Notes: generated from the letters alone by a model not told the origin. Shown: positions 45,301 to 54,399, numbered from the stretch's first letter. The stretch is DNA of 64,000 nucleotides from Croceivirga thetidis (GCF_012272815.1 NZ_JAAWWL010000001.1:514929-578928); one strand, 5' to 3'. Program-made: numbers and translations.

Positions 45301-46707
45301 CTGCGCAAACTGTAGTAAAACCTTATTAACCCGGGTCTCGTCATCTTGACCGTGACGCATTAGCTCTAAATAGAAATCAGCGCCAAAGGTGGTCTTCCAC
45401 CAAAGTAGGGCCTCTTCAGCCTGTTTTTCACCAACATTCAAGATTTTATTGGGTACTTCACCGTATAAATTTCCTGAAAGGGCAATTACGTCATCCTTGT
45501 ATTGCTTGATAATTTCCTTATCTATTCTAGGTACATAATAAAACCCATCGGTATACGCCAAGGAAGACATTTTGGCTAGATTTTGATAGCCCTTTTTATT
45601 TTTTGCCAACAAGACTATTTGATAGCCATTGTCTTTTACCGATTTATTGGCATGGTCTTCACAGACAAAAAACTCACAGCCAATTATCGGCTTTATTTCT
45701 TTTGCAATTGCCTCTTCTCCATTTTCTAGAGCAGCCTCATTTTTTTCTTTGACCGTTTTGTTGTGTGCCTTAACTTCCTTCACAAAATGGAAAGCACCCA
45801 TCATATTACCATGGTCTGTAAGTGCAACGGCAGGCATTTTCGCATCAGCTGCTAATTGCACCAAGTCTTTGGTGCTCATGGTTGACTGCAAGACTGAAAA
45901 CTGCGAGTGGTTGTGCAAATGCACAAAATCAACATCCGCTAAATCTTGGATGTTTTGTTGAATGTCTTGTTGGGAGATATCACCCGTATCCTTTTCCCAA
46001 AGGGCATCAGCTATTTTCTTCGATGCTTCTCGAAGATTAATGTGCTTTAACCCGATGAGTTCAATTTCTTTCGGATTGACCTCAGAAAATTGTTCAAAGT
46101 AATCAGGCTGCACATCCAATTCCTCCTTGGTAAATTGCCTTTTACGAATCAATTCTAAAAAGCAGCGAGTAGTAGCCTCTACATCAGCTGTCGCATTGTG
46201 GGCCTCGTTAAAGGCTTCACCAAACAAGAATTGGTGTAGTTCAGTAAGCGTAGGTAGTTTAAATTTTCCTCCTCGACCACCTGGTATTTGACATAGCTCA
46301 GCCGTATGTTCGGTACAGGTGTCAAGAATGGGTAATTCTTGTAATGAATTTTCAACACTTTCACGAAAGAATTCACATCCCATTACATTGACATCAAATT
46401 CCACATTTTGCCCAACCACAAATTTGGCTTTGGCCAAGGCTTCATTGAATCGTTCCAGTACTTCATTTAAGGGAATACCTTCTTGTTCTGCTAGGGCTGT
46501 AGATATGCCATGCACCTGTTCTGACTCGTAAGGAATATCAAAGCCTTCTGGTTGAATTAGGTAATCTTGATGCTCCACCAAATTGCCCATGGTGTCATGC
46601 AATTGCCAGGCAATCTGTACGCAACGCGGCCAATTGTCCGTGTCGGTTATTGGCGCATTGTAATTCTTAGGGAGACCCGTGGTTTCGGTATCAAAGATTA
46701 GGTACAT
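42319..46707 (-). CDS. dnaE: DNA polymerase III alpha subunit with fused N-terminal 3'-5' exonuclease
   Basis: A 1462-residue replicative polymerase. Residues 1-190 form a DnaQ-like exonuclease: LIFDTETTGLP with the first Asp-x-Glu pair and EAHNATADVEATTRCFLEL with the His and last Asp. The PHP domain begins at about 260 (DVDFVHLHNHSQFSVLQSTM). The polymerase domain has GPGRGSAAGSVVAYCL and SMPDIDIDFDDEGRG with the catalytic Asp triad, and the C-terminal OB fold is TFAGVVTDIQHRVSKNGKGW. E. coli DnaE is about 1160 residues; the extra length is the exonuclease, an arrangement I know from Bacteroidota. It stands alone, minus strand. Confidence 0.96.
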   Translation of the reverse strand: MYLIFDTETTGLPKNYNAPITDTDNWPRCVQIAWQLHDTMGNLVEHQDYLIQPEGFDIPYESEQVHGISTALAEQEGIPLNEVLERFNEALAKAKFVVGQNVEFDVNVMGCEFFRESVENSLQELPILDTCTEHTAELCQIPGGRGGKFKLPTLTELHQFLFGEAFNEAHNATADVEATTRCFLELIRKRQFTKEELDVQPDYFEQFSEVNPKEIELIGLKHINLREASKKIADALWEKDTGDISQQDIQQNIQDLADVDFVHLHNHSQFSVLQSTMSTKDLVQLAADAKMPAVALTDHGNMMGAFHFVKEVKAHNKTVKEKNEAALENGEEAIAKEIKPIIGCEFFVCEDHANKSVKDNGYQIVLLAKNKKGYQNLAKMSSLAYTDGFYYVPRIDKEIIKQYKDDVIALSGNLYGEVPNKILNVGEKQAEEALLWWKTTFGADFYLELMRHGQDDETRVNKVLLQFAQKHYIKLVASNNTYYGTKIDAEAHDILLCVKDGELVNTPIGRGRGYRYGLPNQEYYFKSSDEMKELFKDLPEAILNLQEIVDKVEAFDLARDVLLPKFDIPEEFKVAEDKADGGKRGENAYLRHITYEGAKERYGEITPEIKERIDFELATIENSGYPGYFLIVEDFIREARNMDVSVGPGRGSAAGSVVAYCLKITNIDPIKYDLLFERFLNPDRVSMPDIDIDFDDEGRGRVMDYVIEKYGSNQVAQIITYGTMAAKSSIRDTARVLDLSLPQADRLAKLIPTMGKFKKIFGVEEAKLKKTFRSDELEKVLELRAIAEDEGEESRTVNMARVLEGSVRNTGIHACGVIITPDDITNFVPVATAKDSDLYVTQFDNSVVEDAGLLKMDFLGLKTLTLIKDTVKIVKARTGVELVPDDFPLDDEKTYELFQRGETVGIFQYESPGMQKHLKHLKPTVFDDLIAMNALYRPGPMEYIPSFIDRKHGEEEITYDLPEMEEFLKDTYGITVYQEQVMRLSQKLAGFSKGDADVLRKAMGKKIFALLQKLKPQFLDGGEKNGHPREVLEKIWKDWEAFASYAFNKSHSTCYAYIAYQTAYLKAHYPAEYMAAVLSNNMNDIKQVTFFMEEAKRMGLDVLGPDVNESYYKFAVNKDNAVRFGMGAIKGVGKSAVVAIVEERKENGPYRSVFDMAKRIDLRSANKKAFENLALAGGFDSFEDTHRAQYFHQESDGISFLEKVIKYGAKYQENENSSQVSLFGDASEVQIPEPIVPPCEDWGTMEKLRREKEVVGIYISGHPLDDFQKEIKAFCNTGISTFKQELEPYVNRELTFAGVVTDIQHRVSKNGKGWGLFTVEDYTDSHEFRIFGEEYLKFRHFLLVNSFVHVKVFVREGWVNRETGKKGEPRLQYNEFKQLQDVMDAYAKKLTIKLDVAALQENRIQNLKKAISSHQGKHPLNFVVYEMQDQIKLNLSSRKQKVNISAELLNLLEEQEVHYKLN

Positions 46708-46872
46708 AAAGTGTTGGATATCTTCTCGAGCAGTCTAAGAAACTGCGATAATTGCAATACGCTAATTTAGAAAATAGCTTTACTATTCAGTAAAGGAGTT
46801 TTTAGTACTTATTAACCGAAAAGAGGTAAGTCGCTTAATTCTCTATCAATAATAAGATGTTTCTAAAAGAAT

Positions 46873-46893
46873 AGAGGCGGTAAAACCGCCTCT
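46873..46893 (-). terminator. Terminator downstream of lanthipeptide precursor 4
   Basis: Perfect 8-bp stem AGAGGCGG / CCGCCTCT with a 5-base loop, about 60 bases past the stop of the small precursor gene on the minus strand. The flank on that side is ATTCTTTTAG. Confidence 0.75.
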
Positions 46894-46952
46894 AAACATA
46901 ACTCTTGAGCATCTTTTCTGTTATATAGAACATGTAATTGATTATAACTTAA

Positions 46953-47123
46953 TCAACACCTGGTAGTTTTTAGACAAAGAACACTACTTCGACGAGTATT
47001 AAGCCTAGTATTACAATATGAGGAGTCATAAGTATCCTCTCCTCGTGCACCGCCTATTACATTGTCGGTATTATTCAATTTCGCTATAGTTAACTTGTTA
47101 AGTTTCAATTTTGCTTGTTTCAT
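46953..47123 (-). CDS. Class I lanthipeptide precursor (LanA), minus-strand copy
   Basis: A 56-residue precursor. The leader MKQAKLKLNKLTIAKL matches the Bacteroidota class I leader pattern (LKLNK followed by TIAKL) and ends in the double-Gly cleavage site NVIGG. The 31-residue core starts ARGEDTYDSSYC, has Ser-Ser and Thr residues for dehydration and three Cys for ring formation, and ends in Cys (LKTTRC). The leader differs from that of the three tandem precursors at 54.5-55.5 kb. It lies about 70 bases beyond the AraC-type regulator gene on the same strand, so it may be co-transcribed or separately promoted. It probably uses the shared LanB/LanC and C39 exporter. Confidence 0.85.
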   Translation of the reverse strand: MKQAKLKLNKLTIAKLNNTDNVIGGARGEDTYDSSYCNTRLNTRRSSVLCLKTTRC

Positions 47124-47195
47124 GGTGTATAACTTTAATTTGTTCCTACAAAATAGGTATTTATGAGACGCAAAATCTCGAGTATTACCCGAGAT

Positions 47196-48872
47196 TTATA
47201 AATCAAGACCTTTTTTTGTCAACTGTTTTATAAATCTCGAAGGATACATTCCATTACTTTCTCGAAAAGATTTTGAAAAGGTTTCCGCACTATTAAAGCC
47301 GGCTTCAATGGCAATTGCCTTGATTGTAAAATTCCGAATTTTTTCATTTTTGATGAGTTCTTTGGTGATGTAATCGATTCGTAATCCGCGAAGGTATTTG
47401 CTGAAATTTTCGTTTTTGTGCAAATTGACCACCTTTGATAAATAACTACTGTTGGTATTTAATTTTTTTGCCAATCCACTTAAGGTCAGATTGGCATCTA
47501 AAAATTGGTTTTTAGCTTCAAAATCCGATAGTTTCTTTAAAATCTCATCCAGCACTTCCTCTGAGATACCATCCAATTCAACTTTTTTATCTTTTTTATG
47601 TTCAACAGACTTTTGCTCAAGACTATGAATGATTTCATCCAGTTTGTTTTGGTAATACCGTCTTCTTACCAATTGAAAAATTGCAAAAGCCACTACCAAA
47701 ACCAATCCAATAATTAAGGCACGTACACCTTGGGTCTTTAACTTATTTGTCTCTTTTAAACTGGTGATAACGGCCTCTTTTTCAACAACTAATTTTGGAA
47801 TATCAAACTCATTGATCATTGCGGGTGAAAGCTCATTGTATTCTTGCTTTATAGCTTCCTGAAATTCAATCAATTCTGTCAAGTAAAATAATTCCTTTTG
47901 TTTGTTATTTCTCTTCTTGTTGATTTGCCACAATAATTTATACACTTCGCCCAATTCAGAAATTTTCTCTGGATTTTTTCCAAGGGCATCGTACGCTTTT
48001 AAAAGGCTTTTTTCCCCTAAAAGGGTATCTTTTTCTTCGAATTGAATTTTTCCTAAGTATAGATATGCAAAAGCAAGGTTAATTGAATCTCCTTCTTCAA
48101 TAAATGACGATTCTGTTTTTATGATACTGTCATAAGCCGACTGAAATTTTTCCCTCTTGAATTGATTAATTCCCTCAACCAATTGAAATATTGCCGGATA
48201 TGTCTTGTTAGGGTAATTTTTACTTAACGAATAACCCAATCTGTTATAATATGTAGCAGAATCGTATTGATCTATCATCAAATAAGCATAGGCCAATTCT
48301 TGATAATTGAGCAACCTTTCTTCCTTTAAGTCCTCCCCCTTGAACAAAGATTTTGCTAGATAGGAATTCTCCAAATAAATGTCTTTTGCTCCTGCATAAT
48401 CACCCGAGATTTGCTTTAAAAAAGCGATATTGGTATTTGCATTAAACGAAATGTTCTTTAAACCCAAAGAATCTGAGGTTCTCTTAGCTTGAATGAACTT
48501 TTGAAAAGCCTCAAAATATCGACTGTTATTAAACAATGCATATCCATACTCAAGACATATATGTGGGAGGAACTTATTAGATTTTTTGCCCTCACCAATG
48601 GTAATTGCAGAATCTAGGTATTTCAAAGAATTTGGATACTCCACATAAACCCCCTTCATATAATAGGCCATGGATAACTCATCAAAATCATTTGTCAATT
48701 TGGCCTTGTTCAAATAAGCATTTATGTAAATCATTTGAATTGAATCGTTTGATTCATTTTCATAGATTTTATTTAATAATTCATCGAAAGATTCCGAACT
48801 CAAATCGTTCTGCGCAGTGACACAATTTAAACAGAGAAGGCAGGCTAAAAGAATTTCTTTTACTTTTTTCAA
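47196..48872 (-). CDS. AraC-type regulator with TPR sensor and membrane helix
   Basis: A 558-residue one-piece sensor-regulator. It has a signal-like N-terminus (ILLACLLCLNCVTAQ) and a periplasmic TPR domain of about 330 residues (KFLPHICLEYGYALFNNSRY, ILLG-type helices). One membrane helix follows (ALIIGLVLVVAFAIFQLVRR), then a C-terminal cytoplasmic AraC HTH (LSGLAKKLNTNSSYLSKVVN, FTIKAIAIEAGFNSAETFSK). This design is common in flavobacteria and often sits beside lanthipeptide genes. It is divergent from the receiver/LanC/LanB operon with about 265 bases between, a likely shared control region. The signal it senses is unknown. Confidence 0.87.
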   Translation of the reverse strand: MKKVKEILLACLLCLNCVTAQNDLSSESFDELLNKIYENESNDSIQMIYINAYLNKAKLTNDFDELSMAYYMKGVYVEYPNSLKYLDSAITIGEGKKSNKFLPHICLEYGYALFNNSRYFEAFQKFIQAKRTSDSLGLKNISFNANTNIAFLKQISGDYAGAKDIYLENSYLAKSLFKGEDLKEERLLNYQELAYAYLMIDQYDSATYYNRLGYSLSKNYPNKTYPAIFQLVEGINQFKREKFQSAYDSIIKTESSFIEEGDSINLAFAYLYLGKIQFEEKDTLLGEKSLLKAYDALGKNPEKISELGEVYKLLWQINKKRNNKQKELFYLTELIEFQEAIKQEYNELSPAMINEFDIPKLVVEKEAVITSLKETNKLKTQGVRALIIGLVLVVAFAIFQLVRRRYYQNKLDEIIHSLEQKSVEHKKDKKVELDGISEEVLDEILKKLSDFEAKNQFLDANLTLSGLAKKLNTNSSYLSKVVNLHKNENFSKYLRGLRIDYITKELIKNEKIRNFTIKAIAIEAGFNSAETFSKSFRESNGMYPSRFIKQLTKKGLDL

Positions 48873-49138
48873 AATGATAATTCAATAATTTATAAGTAAT
48901 GATTACTGCTTATAAACATTTTTAAAAAAACAAGGGTTTGTTCAACCTATGAAATAAAGGTCTTACGTAAAAAAGCAATGGTTGTGTTTTTGACCTGAAG
49001 TCAGGATTTTAATCTAGTTGAAGATAACAAAAAAAAGTTACTCTTAATTTATAAATCTGGGGATGTTTCAATTGCATTTATAGAAGAATTGATTCAACTT
49101 AGTAAGGAAATGAGAGCATTTTGAACACCCCTTTGAAG

Positions 49139-49867
49139 ATGAACGATTCTATAACAATTGACGGCTCCAAGAAGATTGTACCCTATTTGGATACTATTGG
49201 AGCCTTGAATGTATTGATTGTTGACAACCACAAACTGACTTGCAAAGCCTATAGCATGTTGGTTGATGAGGCCTTTAAAGAAGGGTATTTGCCTAAAATT
49301 AAAACTACCGCTCTAAATTCTTGCAGGGAAGTTTACGAAGTGGTAACCAACAATTCGTCAATTTCTTTCGATTTAATCTTATTGGAAATCGGATTACCAA
49401 ATTATCCTGAAAAGGATATCTTCAATGGTGAAGATCTCGGAAAATTGATCAGGGGACACTGGCCAAAATCAAAAATTCTTGTCGCGACAAGTCTCAATGA
49501 CGATTACAGATTACAGACAATTTTGAAGTCACTAAACCCTGAAGGGATGGTTTTAAAAAATGAAATTTGCGAGCACAAGCTCATTTTTGCTATTCAAAAA
49601 GTCTTGAGCGGCGTACCTTTTTATTCCCCAACCGTTTTAAAGGTGATAAAAAATCAATTCATTAAGGATAATGGTATTTCCTTTCAAGAGCGTAAGTTTC
49701 TGTATTTGCTGTCAACTGGTGTACAATCCAAAGAAATACCCAACTACCTGCCTTGGTCAAAATCGAAAGTCGAGAAACAAAAACGAATTCTCAAAGAAAA
49801 ATTAGGCGTCGAAGAAAAAAGTGCTTGGGGATTGATTCATCAAGCAAAAAAGCTTGGTATCATTTAA
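49139..49867 (+). CDS. Response-regulator-like protein with Glu at the phospho-acceptor position
   Basis: A protein of about 242 residues: an N-terminal receiver domain (LNVLIVDNHKLTCKAYSMLV) and a C-terminal LuxR/NarL-like HTH (SFQERKFLYLLSTGVQSKEI). The usual phosphorylated Asp is Glu here: DLILLEIGLPNYP instead of LLDIGMP. The acidic pocket, Thr (ILVATSLND) and Lys (GMVLKNE) are kept, so it may behave as a constitutively active regulator. No histidine kinase gene is near. The start is taken as ATG 49139; a TTG six codons earlier is possible. It precedes the lanC gene by 30 bases and probably controls the cluster. Confidence 0.78.
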   Translation: MNDSITIDGSKKIVPYLDTIGALNVLIVDNHKLTCKAYSMLVDEAFKEGYLPKIKTTALNSCREVYEVVTNNSSISFDLILLEIGLPNYPEKDIFNGEDLGKLIRGHWPKSKILVATSLNDDYRLQTILKSLNPEGMVLKNEICEHKLIFAIQKVLSGVPFYSPTVLKVIKNQFIKDNGISFQERKFLYLLSTGVQSKEIPNYLPWSKSKVEKQKRILKEKLGVEEKSAWGLIHQAKKLGII

Positions 49868-49897
49868 AGATTAAAAAAAGTAACATTCCAATTCATA

Positions 49898-51169
49898 ATG
49901 ACCATGATAAATAATTCTGTAGAACAGCCTAAGGAAGTTGGAAGTTCAATTTCAAAAGAAAAGCGGTTGGAATTAGAAGCCCAAGTCAAACAATTGGCCA
50001 TCATCACCAAAAACAGTTATGAAGAATTAGAACATATAGGAGTTCTTGGCGGCCTAGCCGGGGTAGCTCTTTTTCAATTTTATTGCGCCCATTATTTTGA
50101 TGAAGATTCCTATTCAGAAACGGGTGTTGAAATAATTACACGTTGCATGGAACGAATCAATGAAGGATACTCGTACACAACATATTGCAACGGTATTGCT
50201 GGTTTTGGGTGGACATTACAATTGTTGCAAAATCTTGATTTTATAGATTTAGATTTAGATGAACTGCTAACCCCTTTTGACGATTTCCTTCACCAACAAA
50301 TGAAGCTGGATTTTCAAAACAACTACTATGATGCTCTTCACGGTGCCCTTGGTTATGGGATTTATTTTATTAAGCGATTTAACAGTCCGAAAACTTCTTC
50401 GAAAACTAAAGAGCACTATAAAGAGATCATAATTGAGCTTTTATCCGATCTTGAAAATCTAGCCGAAAAAGACAGAAACGGTCTAAAGTGGAAATCGACC
50501 CTAAATTCAGAGATTGGAACCAAAGGCTACAACTTGAGTTTATCCCATGGTATGAGCAGTATTGTTTATGTGCTTTTTAAGATTCACGAAGCCGGAATTG
50601 AAAAAGAGCGGGTTCAAAATTTGGTTGAAGGAGCAACGACGTACATCTTAAGCTGCGAAAAAAATACCGATGAGGGCATTTCTCAATTCCCAAGTTGGAT
50701 CAACCCAACTGAAAATCCATTTTATCATAGTCGATTGGCATGGTGTTATGGTGATTTGGGGATTGGCAAGGCAATCCAATGGAGCAGTAGTATACAACAA
50801 AAACCACAGCTTAAACTGAAGGCCAAAGAACTCCTGTTAAAAGCAAGTCTAAGAAAGACCGAAGAAAGCAGTTATGTTGTTGATGCGGGCTATTGCCACG
50901 GTTCTTTTGGGAACGCCCATATTTTCCAACAATTGGGGTTCGGTTTTAATGAGGAACAGTTTTTGGCCACAGCAGCTTATTGGTTGGACGATGGCCTAAA
51001 AAGACGTTTTAAAGATGATAACCAACCTTATAAACAGTGGGTACAAATGGAAAATAAACATGAATTTAAAAGAAATCTATTAGAGGGTATTTCTGGAATT
51101 GGACTTAGTATGTTGGACTTTTTGACCGAATCGGAAAGCAAGTGGGATGAATCTTTAATGTTGCGCTAA
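49898..51169 (+). CDS. lanC: Lanthionine synthetase C-like cyclase (LanC)
   Basis: A 423-residue cyclase that adds Cys thiols to dehydrated Ser/Thr to form lanthionine rings. The LanC barrel motifs are LSLSHGMSSIVYVLFK, RLAWCYGDLGIGKAIQ and DAGYCHGSFGNAHIF; the Cys and the CH pair are the three zinc ligands. The N-terminus (LEHIGVLGGLAGVALFQFY) is also typical. It stands two bases before the lanB-N gene and after the receiver gene. All catalytic residues appear intact, so the cluster should make true lanthipeptides. Confidence 0.94.
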   Translation: MTMINNSVEQPKEVGSSISKEKRLELEAQVKQLAIITKNSYEELEHIGVLGGLAGVALFQFYCAHYFDEDSYSETGVEIITRCMERINEGYSYTTYCNGIAGFGWTLQLLQNLDFIDLDLDELLTPFDDFLHQQMKLDFQNNYYDALHGALGYGIYFIKRFNSPKTSSKTKEHYKEIIIELLSDLENLAEKDRNGLKWKSTLNSEIGTKGYNLSLSHGMSSIVYVLFKIHEAGIEKERVQNLVEGATTYILSCEKNTDEGISQFPSWINPTENPFYHSRLAWCYGDLGIGKAIQWSSSIQQKPQLKLKAKELLLKASLRKTEESSYVVDAGYCHGSFGNAHIFQQLGFGFNEEQFLATAAYWLDDGLKRRFKDDNQPYKQWVQMENKHEFKRNLLEGISGIGLSMLDFLTESESKWDESLMLR

Positions 51170-51171
51170 AA

Positions 51172-53442
51172 ATGGGTAATTCTAAAACACCTTTACAAGC
51201 ATTCGATAAATTCGTTCTTCGAACCCCATTACTTCCATTTCAGTTCTATACCGGTCTGACCGAAAAAAGTGAAGTTTCGGTTGACCAACTGAAAGAAGCA
51301 TTTTCACAAGAGATTATTAAAGAAGCCATTTTTCTAGCATCGCCCACTTTATACTTTGAATTGGATAAATGGCAAAAAGATGAGTTGGAACCCAAAAAAG
51401 AACAACGGGTAATACTCTCCTTATTAAAATATCTTTCAAGAATGAGTTCGCGATGTACACCCTTTGGATTGTTCGCGGGTTGCACAATTGGAAGTTTCGC
51501 GGAGAAAACGCAGTTAGCACTACATAATCCTAGCGATTACCAAAGGTTTACAAGGCCCGATATGAACTATCTGGTTGCCCTATCACAAGACTTGGCCAAG
51601 AAGGAACATATCAAAACCCAACTTTGTTATTTTCCCAATTCAAGCTTGTATACTGTTGGTAACCAATTGCGCTATATAGAATACTATTATGCAGAAAGTA
51701 GACGGCATCACCATATAGTTGAGATAGATAATTCACACTACTTAAGTAAGATTCTGCAAATTGCTACTTCGGGTGCAAAATTAGAGGTGCTTTCGAATGC
51801 CTTGGTTGATGATGAAATCTCAGAAGAACAAGCCCTTGCATTCATAGATGAACTATTGGATAGTCAAGTTTTGACCAGTAATCTTGAACCTTCAGTTAGC
51901 GGTCCCCCATTCGTCAACCAAATGTTGAATGTCTTGGAACCCCTTCAAAATTGCGAGGCCGAAATCGAATTTTTGAAACAAATTTCTAATCGCTTTAATC
52001 AATTGGACTCAAAATTGGGGAACTCACCAGGTCAATACCTAAAATTGAGTCAATTTTTAAAACAAGAATCCACAAGTTTCGAATTGAAATATCTCTTCCA
52101 AACCGATCTCGAACCAAATGTGGAAAGCTGTACCATATCTAAAGAACATCTAAAGCATATTGAGCGTGCCTTACTTCTTTTCAACAAGCTTACCCCCAAA
52201 GTCAAGGAAAACAACTTGGAACGATTCAAAAAGGCGTTTCAAGAACGGTATGAAGAACGTGAAATGCCCTTATGCCATGTATTGGATGTTGAAACTGGTA
52301 TTGGGTATCTTCAAAACACAGGGAATGGGGATGTAAACCCATTAGTTGATGATCTATTTATACCGCAGGCTGAAAATCCTTTTGCCGAAGACGAATTAAA
52401 ACTAAATACCATTCACAAAAAATTACTCCAAAAAATTACTAAGGCCAGAGATAATAACGAACATGTTATTTCACTGGAAGATGCTGATTTTGAAGATTTC
52501 GAAGCAAATTGGACCGATACGCCAAGTACACTTTCCATAATGACTGAATTTATTCAAGATGGGGAGCAAACCAAAATCGTATTAAGTGGCGGCGGGGGTT
52601 CTTCAGCTGCAAATCTATTGGGGCGGTTTTGCCATGAAGAGAGCACAGTTACAAACTACACCAAACAGATTATAACAAAAGAAACCGAATTGAATTTCAA
52701 TAAGTTGATTGCAGAGATTGTTCATCTGCCAGAGGCACGAGTGGGCAATATTCTAATGCGGCCGAGTTTTCGGGGCTATGAAATTCCATATTTGGCAAAA
52801 TCCATACTTCCAGAGGAACAACAATTGACTTTGGAGGATCTATTTATTTCAGTCAAGGGCAATCGAATACTTTTAAGGTCAAAAAAATACAATATGGAAG
52901 TCCTGCCAAGATTGACCAACGCACATAATTACGCTGCAAACTCCTTACCCATTTATCACTTTTTATCCGATTTACAGACCCAAGGTCTTCGAGGCGCGAT
53001 CGGCTTCAATTTCGGTCCATTATCAGGAATGTTCGACTTTCTACCCAGGGTGGAATATGGTAATCTAATTATACACGATGCCACTTGGCGCGTGCAAAAA
53101 AAGTCTATTGAACCCTTAATCACACATAAAAAAGACAACGAACGATTTGCGAAAGAAATGCTAGCTTTTCAAAAGACCAGAAGACTCCCAAAATATGTGC
53201 TACTTGCAGATGGTGATAATGAATTGCTGATCAATCTGGAAAATCGAACCTCGGTACAAATGCTTTTGGAAACGGTAAAAAATCGACCATCCTTTACATT
53301 AAAGGAATTCTTGCATGACAAAGGAGAACTGGTTACCTCAAAAAGGGGGTATTTTACAAACCAAGTTGTGGTCTCATTTTTCAACGAAGAAAAGCACCTT
53401 CAAGCAACCCAAATGAAAAAAGAATTCTATGGTGCAGCGTAG
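51172..53442 (+). CDS. Lantibiotic dehydratase LanB, N-terminal (glutamylation) part
   Basis: A 756-residue protein corresponding to the N-terminal domain of class I dehydratases, which activates Ser/Thr of the precursor with glutamyl-tRNA. Family segments include FVLRTPLLPFQFYTGL at the start, YLSRMSSRCTPFGLFAGC, RFTRPDMNYLVALSQ, PRVEYGNLIIHDATWRVQKK and LPKYVLLADGDNELLINLEN. The C-terminal elimination domain is not part of this protein but is encoded by the next gene, whose start overlaps this stop by 14 bases. Split LanB pairs of this kind are usual in Bacteroidota. Confidence 0.92.
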   Translation: MGNSKTPLQAFDKFVLRTPLLPFQFYTGLTEKSEVSVDQLKEAFSQEIIKEAIFLASPTLYFELDKWQKDELEPKKEQRVILSLLKYLSRMSSRCTPFGLFAGCTIGSFAEKTQLALHNPSDYQRFTRPDMNYLVALSQDLAKKEHIKTQLCYFPNSSLYTVGNQLRYIEYYYAESRRHHHIVEIDNSHYLSKILQIATSGAKLEVLSNALVDDEISEEQALAFIDELLDSQVLTSNLEPSVSGPPFVNQMLNVLEPLQNCEAEIEFLKQISNRFNQLDSKLGNSPGQYLKLSQFLKQESTSFELKYLFQTDLEPNVESCTISKEHLKHIERALLLFNKLTPKVKENNLERFKKAFQERYEEREMPLCHVLDVETGIGYLQNTGNGDVNPLVDDLFIPQAENPFAEDELKLNTIHKKLLQKITKARDNNEHVISLEDADFEDFEANWTDTPSTLSIMTEFIQDGEQTKIVLSGGGGSSAANLLGRFCHEESTVTNYTKQIITKETELNFNKLIAEIVHLPEARVGNILMRPSFRGYEIPYLAKSILPEEQQLTLEDLFISVKGNRILLRSKKYNMEVLPRLTNAHNYAANSLPIYHFLSDLQTQGLRGAIGFNFGPLSGMFDFLPRVEYGNLIIHDATWRVQKKSIEPLITHKKDNERFAKEMLAFQKTRRLPKYVLLADGDNELLINLENRTSVQMLLETVKNRPSFTLKEFLHDKGELVTSKRGYFTNQVVVSFFNEEKHLQATQMKKEFYGAA

Positions 53443-54331
53443 TTTTATACCAGGCAGCGAATGGATTTATTATAAAATCTATTCGGGACCAAAAATGTCG
53501 GACACCATCTTGACCGAGGTAATCTTACCTATTGCTGAAGAATTATTAGAGAAGCAACTCATTCAGAAATGGTTTTTTATAAGATATGCCGACCCTAAAC
53601 ATCATTTACGCTTGCGATTCTTAGTTGAACATGGCATTTCAGTGTCTGAAATAATGAATCCTATCTTTGAAGCTTTACAGCCTTTATCGCAACAAGATAT
53701 CGTTTGGAAAGTACAACTTGATACCTATAACCGGGAACTTGAACGTTATGGAGCAAACACCATTGAACTATCAGAATCGCTATTTCACTTTGACAGTATT
53801 GCAACTACGAAATTTTTAAGTCTTATTGAAGGCGATGAAGGGGAACGATTGCGGTGGTTATATGGTCTACGTGCCATAGACACCCTAGTAAAGGTTTTTG
53901 GTTACACTATTGCACAAAAGCTACAGCTTTTGGAAGATTTAAAAATTGGATTCGGCAAGGAATTTAACATGTCGAGACCCCTTAAAAAACAGTTGGACGA
54001 CAAATACCGCAAAGAACGAGCGGGTATTGATGAATTCATGAGTTTTACACAGCAATCAAATCCCGATTACCAACCCATTTTGGATATTCTGGAACAGTTC
54101 ACTTGTACTGTTTCTCCTATTGCAGAAAAGCTATTGGAAATAGAGCGAAAAAATCAATTGCAACTTTCAAAAAATCAACTGCTGAACAGCTATATCCATA
54201 TGTTGATGAACCGCTTATTCAAATCAAAAAACCGATTGAATGAAATGGTTTGTTATGATTTTTTGTACCGGTTTTATAAATCGGTTTATGCTAGGCAAAA
54301 AAAGGAAGCAAAATTAATGGTCAATTCTTAA
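53429..54331 (+). CDS. LanB C-terminal (glutamate elimination) part
   Basis: A 300-residue protein of the thiopeptide-type / Lant_dehydr_C family. It eliminates glutamate from glutamylated Ser/Thr to give dehydroalanine and dehydrobutyrine. Key segments are SEWIYYKIYSGPKMSDTILT, WFFIRYADPKHHLRLRF with the conserved Arg/His residues, QLDTYNRELERYGANTIELS and SYIHMLMNRLFKSKNRLNEM. It overlaps the lanB-N gene in a different frame by 14 bases with its own ATG. The three precursor genes follow after 204 bases of non-coding sequence. Confidence 0.92.
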   Translation: MVQRSFIPGSEWIYYKIYSGPKMSDTILTEVILPIAEELLEKQLIQKWFFIRYADPKHHLRLRFLVEHGISVSEIMNPIFEALQPLSQQDIVWKVQLDTYNRELERYGANTIELSESLFHFDSIATTKFLSLIEGDEGERLRWLYGLRAIDTLVKVFGYTIAQKLQLLEDLKIGFGKEFNMSRPLKKQLDDKYRKERAGIDEFMSFTQQSNPDYQPILDILEQFTCTVSPIAEKLLEIERKNQLQLSKNQLLNSYIHMLMNRLFKSKNRLNEMVCYDFLYRFYKSVYARQKKEAKLMVNS

Positions 54332-54384
54332 AGGTTGGTGATTTTTGAATATAAATACCTAGGTGATTTCGCTCTATGTTCACT

Positions 54385-54399
54385 ACTGCAACTTGCAGT
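54385..54399. promoter_or_regulatory. Short palindrome in leader region of precursor genes
   Basis: A perfect ACTGCAA-C-TTGCAGT inverted repeat about 135 bases before the first tandem precursor gene. No T-run follows, so it may be an operator rather than a terminator for the lanB operon. Confidence 0.35.

Noticed and set aside
51172-54331. LanB read as one gene broken by frameshift
   Set aside because: The second part has its own ATG and a 14-base overlap, and split dehydratases are the normal arrangement in this phylum.
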